DNA of 11,700 bases, taken from Sphingomonadaceae bacterium. Its GTDB lineage: Bacteria; Pseudomonadota; Alphaproteobacteria; Sphingomonadales; Sphingomonadaceae. The position numbers and the translations under genes are program-made. Each line of letters begins with the position of its first letter. The stretch's first letter is position 1. The notes beneath the pieces were generated by a model. It searched no databases. It was not told where the DNA came from and saw only the letters and a list, made by a program, of their open reading frames with translations. The stretch covers positions 1 to 11,700 of the forward strand of contig RFSU01000056.1 in assembly GCA_009923795.1 (NCBI GenBank), given 5' to 3'. Positions 1 through 6,099 of the stretch are shown here, piece after piece.

Positions 1-92
1 CCTTCCTGCGTGCCAGATTGTTGCAGGGACAGAAGGATCTGTCCGGCCTCGGTCGCAAGGCGTTCGGCCAAGAGAATATCGGATGGCTCCAT
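1..92 (-). CDS. cysQ: N-terminus of a probable CysQ / inositol-phosphatase family protein (partial)
   Basis: Only the first 30 codons are in the window; the gene runs off the left edge. The peptide begins MEPSDILLAERLATEAGQ and continues ILLSLQQSGTQEG. This resembles the N-terminal helix of alphaproteobacterial 3'(2'),5'-bisphosphate nucleotidase (CysQ), which removes the 3'-phosphate from PAP/PAPS in sulfate assimilation and belongs to the inositol monophosphatase superfamily. None of the metal-binding motifs are visible, so the call rests on N-terminal flavour alone. ATG at 92 is the first possible start, since an in-frame TGA lies seven codons upstream. No strong ribosome binding site is seen; AAAGG lies about 14 bases upstream. 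It is transcribed away from the rest of the window. Confidence 0.5.
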   Translation of the reverse strand, partial: MEPSDILLAERLATEAGQILLSLQQSGTQE

Positions 93-271
93 AACTAGCT
101 CATAAGCCTTTCATCATCGCGTATTGTGCCTGATCCAGTGCGCCGCGCGTCCTGTCAATCTGGATTTCCAATTGCCCGATCTCAGCAGGCCAATCCGCCG
201 AAACAGGCCGTGGGCCAAGATCCTTATGGATCTAAATATGGTTAACAAAAGGCGAGTTAACTTTTATCTCC
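93..271. other. Intergenic region between cysQ-like gene and small ORF
   Basis: This 179-base stretch separates two divergent starts. The right half (about 225-270) is AT-rich compared with its surroundings and carries two GTTAAC hexamers (241-246 and 256-261), each self-palindromic. No clear -35/-10 pair can be named. The minus strand is open from 231 to 100 (ending TGA just before cysQ), but that frame has no ATG or GTG near its beginning, so it is not called as a gene. Confidence 0.4.
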
Positions 272-412
272 ATGATCAAGACGGTGCTGAGCCAAGAGGA
301 AAACCACGCCATCCTCTTCATGGTCTATGGCGCGGTGATCGTCCTTGCCTATCGGGCGCGCGGGTCGCAAATCCGCCCCCCGCGCAAGACCCATTTGGTC
401 CGACAGCGATAA
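272..412 (+). CDS. Small single-helix membrane protein, hypothetical (46 aa)
   Basis: A short ORF from ATG 272 to TAA 410-412 encodes 46 residues. It has a charged N-terminus (MIKTVLSQEENH), one hydrophobic helix (about residues 14-27, AILFMVYGAVIVLAYR), then a basic tail rich in Arg and Lys (RARGSQIRPPRKTHLVRQR). That is the usual shape of a one-pass inner-membrane microprotein with a cytoplasmic basic tail. Its stop lies only 3 bases from the end of the convergent ABC-transporter ATPase gene, leaving no unused DNA, and third codon positions are mostly G or C, as in neighbouring genes. Against it: no good ribosome binding site precedes the ATG, and I do not recognise the family. No function is assigned. 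Confidence 0.45.
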   Translation: MIKTVLSQEENHAILFMVYGAVIVLAYRARGSQIRPPRKTHLVRQR

Positions 413-415
413 GGC

Positions 416-1528
416 CTAACTCAGCAGCACAACCGGGCTGGAGGGATGCCAATGCAGCGAGACCTTATCATCCCAGCTAAATTCTTCTTGATCCCAACGC
501 GATAAATTGGGGCGCGAGACACGAATGCTGCGGCCGCTGTCGAGACGGATATCATAAATGGTGACGTCACCCAGATAGGACATGCCCTTAATTTGCCCCT
601 GCGCGATATTGGTGTCCGCCGGGCTGTCCTTCGCCTTGGCACGGCCAGCGGGCAGCATCGTTATCTTCTCTGGGCGAATGGCAACCCAGACCGTGGTTTC
701 ATGTGCGCCTGTGACGCCGTGGTTGAGGAAGACACGGCCCAATTCTGGGCAGTCGACCATGGCCTGTTCCGGCTCATCGACGGTCAGCTTGCCTTCAAAG
801 ATATTCACCGAGCCAATAAAATCCGCAACAAAGCGATTGGCGGGGTGTTCATAAAGGTCAGAGGGTTCGGCCAATTGAGCAATATCGCCCTTATTCATCA
901 CTGCAATCCGCGAGGCCATGGACAAGGCTTCATCCTGATCATGCGTGACGGTGACAAAGGTGATGCCGACATTGTCCTGAAGCTCAGCCAGTTCAAACTG
1001 CATTTGTGCGCGCAACTTGGCATCCAGTGCGGACAAAGGCTCATCCAGCAAGAGCACTTTGGGGCGCATCACAAGCCCACGGGCGAGTGCCGCGCGCTGC
1101 CGTTGGCCGCCGGACAGTTGGTCGGGCATGCGTGTGCCAAGGCCGCCAAGGCTGACCAAGTCGAGCGCTTCGTCCACCCGATGGCGGATTTCGGATTTTT
1201 CCAGCCCGGCGATTTTCAGACCATAAGCGACATTGTCCGTCACCGACATGTGCGGGAAGACGGCATAGCTTTGAAACACCATATTCACCGGACGGCGATT
1301 GGGGGCGACGCCCGCCATATCTTGTCCGCCGATTAGAATCTGGCCGTCGCTTGGCATTTCAAACCCGGCCAGCATCCGCAGCAGAGTCGTTTTGCCGCAG
1401 CCCGATGGCCCGAGCAGGACAAAAAACTCCCCTTCCAAAATGTCGAGCGACACATCGTCGACGGCGACCATATTGCCAAAGCGTTTGGTGATATTGCGGA
1501 TGGAAATGACGGGCTGTTTTTCGGTCAT
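416..1528 (-). CDS. potA: Polyamine-type ABC transporter, ATP-binding subunit (PotA/PotG family)
   Basis: This 370-residue ATPase powers import through the two permeases encoded just upstream. The nucleotide-binding domain fills roughly residues 1-240. Visible motifs are Walker A GPSGCGKTT (40-48), the Q-loop glutamine in VFQSY (Q86), the signature LSGGQ (138-142), Walker B LLLDEP (159-164), the D-loop SALD (166-169) and the H-loop histidine (H196). The remaining 130 residues form the TOBE-type regulatory domain usual in PotA/PotG and MalK relatives. Length matches E. coli PotA and PotG (about 375). ATG 1528 overlaps the stop of the preceding permease gene as ATGA, with AAGG about 7 bases upstream. 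It is the last gene of a four-gene operon. The family call is firm; the exact substrate cannot be read from the ATPase. Confidence 0.93.
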   Translation of the reverse strand: MTEKQPVISIRNITKRFGNMVAVDDVSLDILEGEFFVLLGPSGCGKTTLLRMLAGFEMPSDGQILIGGQDMAGVAPNRRPVNMVFQSYAVFPHMSVTDNVAYGLKIAGLEKSEIRHRVDEALDLVSLGGLGTRMPDQLSGGQRQRAALARGLVMRPKVLLLDEPLSALDAKLRAQMQFELAELQDNVGITFVTVTHDQDEALSMASRIAVMNKGDIAQLAEPSDLYEHPANRFVADFIGSVNIFEGKLTVDEPEQAMVDCPELGRVFLNHGVTGAHETTVWVAIRPEKITMLPAGRAKAKDSPADTNIAQGQIKGMSYLGDVTIYDIRLDSGRSIRVSRPNLSRWDQEEFSWDDKVSLHWHPSSPVVLLS

Positions 1529-2361
1529 GCCGTTGCCTTGGTGAAATCCTGCAGCTTCAGGGCCACAGTGGTGAGGATGATGGTGAGCAGAATGAGGAGT
1601 GCGGAGGCTGCATTCACCTCTGGCGTGACGGAGAAGCGCACCATGGAATACACCTTCACTGGGAAGGTAATGGTGTTCGGCCCGCTGGTGAAAAAGGTGA
1701 TGACAAAATCATCTAGGCTGAGCGTGAAGGCCAGAAGCGCGCCCGCAATGATCCCCGGCTTCATATGGGGCAAGAGGACATCGCGGAAGGTCTGCCATTC
1801 ACTGGCGCCCAAATCGCGCGCGGCCTCTTCCTGTTCCTTGTTAAAGCTGGCGAGGCGCGCGCGCACCACCATTGTGACAAAGGGGAAGCAAAAGGTAATA
1901 TGGGCAATGGTGATGGCCGACAGATTGAGCGGCCAGACCAGATCAGACGGCCAATCAAGTCGCGCGAAAAAGACGAGCATCGCGACGCCCATGCAGATTT
2001 CCGGCACGACAATGGGCAGGGACAAGGCCCCCTCTATCCCTGCCTTGGCCGGGAAGCGGAACCGCCACAACATGACGGCGGCCAGCGTGCCGAGAACAAT
2101 GCTGACCAGAGTTGCGAGAAAAGCAATGGTCAGCGAATTGCCAAGGGCTGCGACCAGTGTGTCATTTTCAAACACCTTGCCATAATATTTGAACGTGAAG
2201 CCGCGCCAGACAATGTTCCGTTTGGAATCATTGAAGCTGAAAACGATGAGGACGAGCAGTGGCGCGTAAAGGAAGAAGAGCGTCGCTCCGATCCAGGCAC
2301 GCATCCACAGTCGCCGTGTATATTCCAGCGGGGCAATAGGGCTGCGGTTCAAAAGGCTCAT
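1525..2361 (-). CDS. potC: Polyamine-type ABC transporter permease (PotC/PotI family)
   Basis: This 278-residue inner-membrane permease has about six hydrophobic helices (roughly 22-42, 74-98, 108-134, 146-167, 202-225, 250-268). The cytoplasmic EAA loop that docks on the ATPase is clear at 179-203, with core EEAARDLGASEWQTF. The stretch LLAFTLSLDDFVITFF (209-224) is typical of PotC/PotI. The open frame extends upstream to 2460, but that extension lies wholly within the previous permease gene and has no permease character. ATG 2361 is preferred: it overlaps the upstream stop as ATGA, has GGAGG 7 bases upstream, and gives the family's normal length. It pairs with the PotB/PotH-type permease to form the channel. 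PotC and PotI cannot be told apart by eye. Confidence 0.92.
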   Translation of the reverse strand: MSLLNRSPIAPLEYTRRLWMRAWIGATLFFLYAPLLVLIVFSFNDSKRNIVWRGFTFKYYGKVFENDTLVAALGNSLTIAFLATLVSIVLGTLAAVMLWRFRFPAKAGIEGALSLPIVVPEICMGVAMLVFFARLDWPSDLVWPLNLSAITIAHITFCFPFVTMVVRARLASFNKEQEEAARDLGASEWQTFRDVLLPHMKPGIIAGALLAFTLSLDDFVITFFTSGPNTITFPVKVYSMVRFSVTPEVNAASALLILLTIILTTVALKLQDFTKATA

Positions 2362-3260
2362 CGACGCGCCTCCGCTTTGCGGGTCCGCAGGGCCTGAAGC
2401 GCAATCAGCATGAAGGTGGCATACATCAGCAGGAAGGACAGCGCCGCGCCAAAGGGCCAATCATTGGCACGCTTAAACTGACGTTCGATCACATTGGCGA
2501 TCATCTGGCTATCTGGCCCGCCCATCAGATCCGGCGTCAGATAGGCGCCGAGCGCGGGGACAAAGGTGATGATCACACCTGAAATAATCCCGGCCCCAGC
2601 CAATGGGGCAACGATCTGAGTGATCGTCCGGAAATGGCCCGCCCCCAGATCAAGGCTTGCCTCGATCAGCGATTTATCAAGCCGGTCAAGCGCTGCATAA
2701 AGCGGCAAGACCATGAAGGGCAGATGGACATAAACCAGCCCAAGGACGACCGCGAAATTGTTATAGAGCAAGGGAAGCGGTTCCCACGTTGGGAGTGGCG
2801 CAAGCCCGACAAGGACTTTCAAACCGCTGGCCTGCTCCCAAAACCAGCCCAAGGACATGTTCACATAGCCATTGGTGCGCAGCACCGTGATCAGTGCGTA
2901 TGTGCGGATCAAAAGATTTGTCCAAAAGGGCAGCATGATCGCCAGCAACATCCAGGGCCGCCATTTTTCCGGCGCAAAGGTGATGGCGAGCGCAATTGGA
3001 AATCCGATGATGAGGCAGATCAATGTGGTCAGCGCGGCAACCGCAACCGATTTCCCAAAAATCTCAAGATAAAGCGGCTCTAATGCGCGGGCGTAGTTGG
3101 CGAACGTGCCCGAAATATCAATTTCGGTCAGGCCAATATTGCGTCCGAAACTGTACAGCCAGACCATGGCGAGAGGGATGATGAAAAAGCCAATCAGCCA
3201 AGCCATGGGCGCCGCGGCAATTGCCGCGAACGCCGTTTTATGGCCTTTCCAATCCTGCAT
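2358..3260 (-). CDS. potB: Polyamine-type ABC transporter permease (PotB/PotH family)
   Basis: This 300-residue inner-membrane permease is the second gene of the importer operon. About six helices are visible (roughly 10-33, 68-93, 101-128, 165-190, 222-246, 268-290). The EAA loop is at 200-222, with core EASLDLGAGHFRTI. LPFMVLPLYAAL (180-191) and the block around DLMGGPDSQMI and NDWPFGAAL (244-274) are hallmarks of PotB/PotH; the overall pattern looks slightly closer to PotH, the putrescine permease. ATG 3260 follows a G-rich segment and lies 24 bases after the binding-protein stop. Its own stop overlaps the next permease start as ATGA, implying coupled translation and matched subunit amounts. 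Confidence 0.92.
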   Translation of the reverse strand: MQDWKGHKTAFAAIAAAPMAWLIGFFIIPLAMVWLYSFGRNIGLTEIDISGTFANYARALEPLYLEIFGKSVAVAALTTLICLIIGFPIALAITFAPEKWRPWMLLAIMLPFWTNLLIRTYALITVLRTNGYVNMSLGWFWEQASGLKVLVGLAPLPTWEPLPLLYNNFAVVLGLVYVHLPFMVLPLYAALDRLDKSLIEASLDLGAGHFRTITQIVAPLAGAGIISGVIITFVPALGAYLTPDLMGGPDSQMIANVIERQFKRANDWPFGAALSFLLMYATFMLIALQALRTRKAEARR

Positions 3261-3283
3261 TCCCCCGTGCCCCGCTACAGCGA

Positions 3284-4399
3284 TCAGGCCGCGCGCACGC
3301 GGGTAAAGGCCTCTTCATACAGCGGCTGAAGCTTTTCATTATAGGCCGCATATTCGCATTTGGAGAGGCGGTCTGCAGGTGGGAAGATGACAGGATTATT
3401 CTTATAGCTGTCGGGCATCAGTGCCTTGGCGGCGGCATTGGGCGTTGGATAGAGGATCGTTTCGGTAATCTTCTTGCCCACTTCGGCATCCAGCAAATAG
3501 TTAATGAAGGCATGCGCATTCTTTGGATGCTTTGCGCCCTTCGGGATGCAGAGATTATCGGAATTCAACTGGCTGCCTTCTTTGGGCACAACAAAGTCGA
3601 GATCATCATCTTCCGACATGACCTGTGCAATGTCGCCATTATATTCGAGCACCAGATCCACTTCGCCCGACATGAGAAGATCCTGCCCATTATCTTCATG
3701 GAAGGCTTTCACATTTGGCTTTTGCCGGATCATCATGGCTTGGATTTTCTGAATATCGTCTGCTGTCAGACTGTTGACCGACTTACCCAGATATTTGCCA
3801 TAGAGCCGGAACATGTCACCCGCTTCCGACAAAAGGGCGATCCGCCCCTTATATTCGGGTGAATCAAATATGACCTTCCAACTGTCTGGCTTGGCCTTCA
3901 CCTTTGACTTGCGATACCCAATGCCCAGCACCAGCCAGGTATAGGGCATCGAAAATTTGCGACCCGGATCATAAGCGACATCGATAAAGCTGGGATCCAC
4001 ATTTTTCATATTAGGAATCTGTGCATGGTCGAGCGGCATGAGCATATCTGCCTTCACCATCCGCTCCACAAAGTCGTTGGACGGGACGATGACGTCATAT
4101 CCCTGATTGCCCGCCCGCAGCTTTGCGAAAAGTTCATCGTTGGTCGCAAAGAGCGACATATTGACGTCAATGCCGCTGGTGTCCTTGAAATCCCCAAGCG
4201 TGGTTTCGCCGATATAGGTGTCCCAATTGTAGAAATTGAGTTTGGGTTCTTCACCCGTGCCCGACCCTTTTGCGGCTTCTTTCTCGCCACAGCCGGCCAA
4301 GGCCCCGGCAAAGCTGATGCCAATGGCCGCCGCGCCCATTGTTTTCAAAATCGAACGCCGGTTGGCGCGGAATTCCTGAAGCGAGATGCGACGATCCAT
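3284..4399 (-). CDS. potD: Polyamine-type ABC transporter substrate-binding lipoprotein (PotD/PotF family)
   Basis: This is the periplasmic receptor of the importer, 371 residues. The N-terminus carries a twin-arginine motif NRRSILK (13-19), a hydrophobic segment, and a lipobox LAGC (34-37), predicting Tat export followed by lipidation at C37. The mature part follows the PotD/PotF fold: NFYNWDTYIG near the start, IVPSNDF, SMPYTW with GIGYRKS, and late in the protein DNLCIPKGAKHPKNAHAF and ILYPTPNAAA. The frame also offers ATG 4441, 14 codons upstream, but that site has no ribosome binding site, while ATG 4399 has AGGGAG 7 bases upstream. One binding-pocket tryptophan of E. coli PotD (W255) appears to be Asn here, so the substrate may differ from spermidine. 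It is the first gene of the operon. Confidence 0.9.
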   Translation of the reverse strand: MDRRISLQEFRANRRSILKTMGAAAIGISFAGALAGCGEKEAAKGSGTGEEPKLNFYNWDTYIGETTLGDFKDTSGIDVNMSLFATNDELFAKLRAGNQGYDVIVPSNDFVERMVKADMLMPLDHAQIPNMKNVDPSFIDVAYDPGRKFSMPYTWLVLGIGYRKSKVKAKPDSWKVIFDSPEYKGRIALLSEAGDMFRLYGKYLGKSVNSLTADDIQKIQAMMIRQKPNVKAFHEDNGQDLLMSGEVDLVLEYNGDIAQVMSEDDDLDFVVPKEGSQLNSDNLCIPKGAKHPKNAHAFINYLLDAEVGKKITETILYPTPNAAAKALMPDSYKNNPVIFPPADRLSKCEYAAYNEKLQPLYEEAFTRVRAA

Positions 4400-4548
4400 A
4401 AAGCGACTCCCTGTTGGCGAGACCAGTCTGATGTCCGTCATGCTGCCGCTAAAATTGTCTGCCGCAAAGGGAAAACTTTACGATGCGATAGGAAACCAGT
4501 CTGAAAATGGTTCTTTCCTACCGGTCAAACTTCTCGCATATAGCACTC
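4400..4548. promoter_or_regulatory. Divergent control region, ABC importer operon / cytochrome b561
   Basis: The importer operon (leftward from 4399) and the b561 gene (rightward from 4549) start on either side of this 149-base stretch, so promoters for both should lie here. AGGGAG at about 4406-4411 on the minus strand is the importer's ribosome binding site. I cannot name a convincing -35/-10 pair on either strand. A direct repeat inside it is listed separately. Confidence 0.5.
4419..4504. repeat. Pair of 13-bp direct repeats, possible operator sites
   Basis: GAGACCAGTCTGA (4419-4431) and GAAACCAGTCTGA (4492-4504) match at 12 of 13 positions in the same orientation. Their starts are 73 bp apart, close to seven helical turns, so a protein bound at both would sit on the same DNA face. 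Both copies lie between the divergent importer and b561 genes, one next to the importer's ribosome binding site. The repeats are seen directly; an operator role is inference. Confidence 0.45.
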
Positions 4549-5253
4549 ATGACCCAAAATGAGACACGATATTCCGTCACCGCAATGCTGCTCCATTGGG
4601 CTATGGCGTTGCTTCTTGTTGCCAATTTCGCGCTGGGCGAACGCCGGGAAGATTTATCGAAAGGGCCTGAGTTGTCCTGGGTGATGCAGCAGCATAAGTC
4701 GATCGGTATCCTGATCCTGGTGTTAACGCTCTGGCGGCTTGGCTTGCGTCTTGTGACGCCGCGGCCCACCAAAGTTGCGGACAGCCCGCTTTTGCAATTG
4801 ACCTCCACGGCCGTGCATTGGGGCTTTTACGCGGTCATGTTGATCGTCCCGCTTTCGGGCTGGCTGCTTGTCTCGACCTCAAAAACGCCAATGCCCCTCA
4901 TGGTGTTCGATCTTGTTCCTTGGCCGCTTCTGCCCAATTTTGGGCATGATGCGCATAAAGTTGGTGAGCAGGTGCATGCGATCTTGGCACAAGCTATGAT
5001 CCCGCTGCTCGCGCTGCATCTGATTGGTGCTGTGCGGCACCAGTTTTTCATGCGCGACGCTTTGATGGAGCGGATGGTGCCGGCAAAGCGCGTCTCCATT
5101 CTGGGTTTTGCAATGCTTGTCGGCAGTTTGGCGCTCGCCTATGTCGCAGCCACATCCTGGCCTGCTCCCGGGTCTGTCGCTGCTGGGGAGCCGCTGCCTG
5201 ATTTTAAATCTGCGCAAGCCACTGCACCCGTTTTGACACCCGCAGCGTCATAA
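4549..5253 (+). CDS. Cytochrome b561 family protein
   Basis: A 234-residue membrane cytochrome of the bacterial CybB type, which binds two b hemes between four helices and moves electrons between the quinone pool and periplasmic acceptors. Likely heme ligands are H16 (TAMLLHW), H49 (MQQHKSIG), H143 (EQVHAIL) and H157 (LALHLIG), matching the spacing of the four ligands in E. coli CybB. A fifth hydrophobic segment (about 183-203) and a Pro/Ala-rich tail follow the core. ATG 4549 gives the usual family start (MTQNETRYSVTAMLLHW). The frame also opens at ATG 4507, which has AGGAAA about 11 bases upstream; neither site has a strong ribosome binding site. The next gene on the strand is the PAP2 phosphatase, but a hairpin at the b561 stop may separate them. 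Confidence 0.88.
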   Translation: MTQNETRYSVTAMLLHWAMALLLVANFALGERREDLSKGPELSWVMQQHKSIGILILVLTLWRLGLRLVTPRPTKVADSPLLQLTSTAVHWGFYAVMLIVPLSGWLLVSTSKTPMPLMVFDLVPWPLLPNFGHDAHKVGEQVHAILAQAMIPLLALHLIGAVRHQFFMRDALMERMVPAKRVSILGFAMLVGSLALAYVAATSWPAPGSVAAGEPLPDFKSAQATAPVLTPAAS

Positions 5254-5259
5254 GACGCT
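5244..5259 (+). terminator. Hairpin at the b561 stop codon, weak terminator candidate
   Basis: AGCGTC (5244-5249) and GACGCT (5254-5259) form a 6-bp stem with an ATAA loop containing the b561 stop codon. The sequence after it is only partly T-rich (TTGCTTCATTT), so it may be a weak terminator or an RNA-end stabiliser. Confidence 0.35.
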
Positions 5260-5302
5260 TTGCTTCATTTCTGCGTGGCGCGCCAAGTAAGTGTCGAATG
5301 AG

Positions 5303-5845
5303 ATGCGATATAAACTTCTGGTCGCTTTATCGCTTGCCATGACGCCCGTTTTTCCAGCTCATGCGGGCGTTGAAGGGTGGAAGACAGCGAGCGATATTGG
5401 GGCCTATTCCTTGATCGCCGTGTCGGTAGGTTTGCCCGCTCTGCAAGGCGATAAGGCCGGTGCGTTTCAGGCCGCCGGAAGCTTTGGCGCAACCTCGCTT
5501 GTGACCGAAGGGCTAAAGCAGGCTTTCCCTAAAACCCGGCCGGACATGAGCGATCGGAAGAGTTTTCCATCCGGCCATACATCGCGGTCTTTTTCCGCTG
5601 CCGCCAGCTTGATGACTCGTCAGGGTGCGAAAGTGGGTGTGCCGGCCTTTCTCGTGGCGGGATTTGTTGGGCTGGCGCGCGTTGAAGGCAAAAAGCATTA
5701 TTGGACGGACGTTCTGGCGGGAGCCGCGATCGGAACATCCATTGGTTTTTTGGTGACGAAGGATAAGCCTGAAGAGACGCGCACCGCCTTTATACCCTGG
5801 GCAGATTTACAAGGTGGTGGCTTTACCCTTGTATCCCGCTTTTAA
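5303..5845 (+). CDS. Secreted PAP2-family acid phosphatase
   Basis: A 180-residue phosphatase of the PAP2 superfamily with a clear signal peptide: MRYK, a hydrophobic core, then cleavage after PAHA (about residue 21), so it should act in the periplasm or on its membrane face. All three catalytic motifs are present: KQAFPKTRP (72-80, KX6RP), PSGH (89-92, the histidine being the proton donor) and R126-X5-H132-X3-D136, where H132 is the expected nucleophile. Likely substrates are lipid phosphates such as undecaprenyl pyrophosphate or phosphatidic acid, but this cannot be fixed by eye. The frame opens four codons earlier at GTG 5291, right after an in-frame TAA; ATG 5303 gives a more standard signal peptide. 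Neither start has a good ribosome binding site. Confidence 0.85.
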   Translation: MRYKLLVALSLAMTPVFPAHAGVEGWKTASDIGAYSLIAVSVGLPALQGDKAGAFQAAGSFGATSLVTEGLKQAFPKTRPDMSDRKSFPSGHTSRSFSAAASLMTRQGAKVGVPAFLVAGFVGLARVEGKKHYWTDVLAGAAIGTSIGFLVTKDKPEETRTAFIPWADLQGGGFTLVSRF

Positions 5846-5850
5846 AAGCG
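5837..5850. repeat. 14-bp palindrome containing two overlapping convergent stop codons
   Basis: CGCTTTTAAAAGCG is a perfect palindrome. It supplies the last codons of both convergent genes, CGC TTT TAA on each strand: the PAP2 stop is 5843-5845 and the opposite-strand stop 5842-5844. It could also form a small hairpin in either transcript, but without a loop or T-tract it is not a standard terminator. Confidence 0.7.
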
Positions 5851-6099
5851 TTTCGCGTCACTGCTGCCCCAACGCCATGTCCAACCGCCTTGAGTGCGCG
5901 ATGCAATGAGGGGCAAAGAGATAAGAAGGCAGGCGGCAATCCCGAATTTGGCTTCAGGGCTGTTGAGGCCAAAGCCCCAGCCGATAAGTGCGCACAGTGC
6001 CAAAGTCAGGCCGTATACCAGCCATCCTTGCCACGAAATGGGTAAGCCTGACCCATAGCCAAAGCGCTTTGGTGCAAACCAGAAGGTTTTTTGAGTCAC
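5842..6099 (-). CDS. Small two-helix membrane protein, conserved-hypothetical type (85 aa)
   Basis: An 85-residue protein with an aromatic, basic N-terminus (FWFAPKRFGYGSGLP), two hydrophobic helices (about 25-44 and 51-68) and a Trp-rich basic tail. I have an impression of similar KRFGYG-GLP-WQGW proteins in other proteobacteria but know of no function. The start codon is GTG at 6099, overlapping the purK stop as GTGA. No other Met codon exists in the protein, so this coupled start is the only sensible one. Placement as the last gene of a purE-purK operon implies expression tied to purine synthesis, though a functional link is not shown. It converges on the PAP2 gene with overlapping stops. 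Confidence 0.75.
   Translation of the reverse strand: MTQKTFWFAPKRFGYGSGLPISWQGWLVYGLTLALCALIGWGFGLNSPEAKFGIAACLLISLPLIASRTQGGWTWRWGSSDAKRF

Noticed and set aside
100..231. Minus-strand frame of 43 codons ending just before cysQ, with protein-like sequence near its end (LDQAQYAMMKGL)
   Set aside because: It is bounded by a TAG and has no ATG or GTG near its beginning; only an internal TTG is available. It could be a decayed remnant but cannot be called.
241..261. Two TTAA boxes resembling a CtrA site
   Set aside because: The gap between TTAA cores is 11 bases; the full CtrA site has 7.
124..480. 118-codon plus-strand open frame
   Set aside because: It runs into the 3' end of the ATPase gene on the other strand, has no family resemblance, and competes with the better-shaped 46-residue frame at 272.
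593..1336. 247-codon plus-strand open frame opposite the ATPase
   Set aside because: It is a GC-driven shadow of a well-supported gene, rich in His/Gly/Arg with no domain signature.
1765..2397. 210-codon plus-strand frame opposite the permeases
   Set aside because: Low-complexity charged sequence opposite a clear membrane protein; a mirror of hydrophobic codons.
2362..2460. 33-residue N-terminal extension of the second permease
   Set aside because: It lies inside the upstream permease gene, and ATG 2361 has both a strong ribosome binding site and an ATGA junction.
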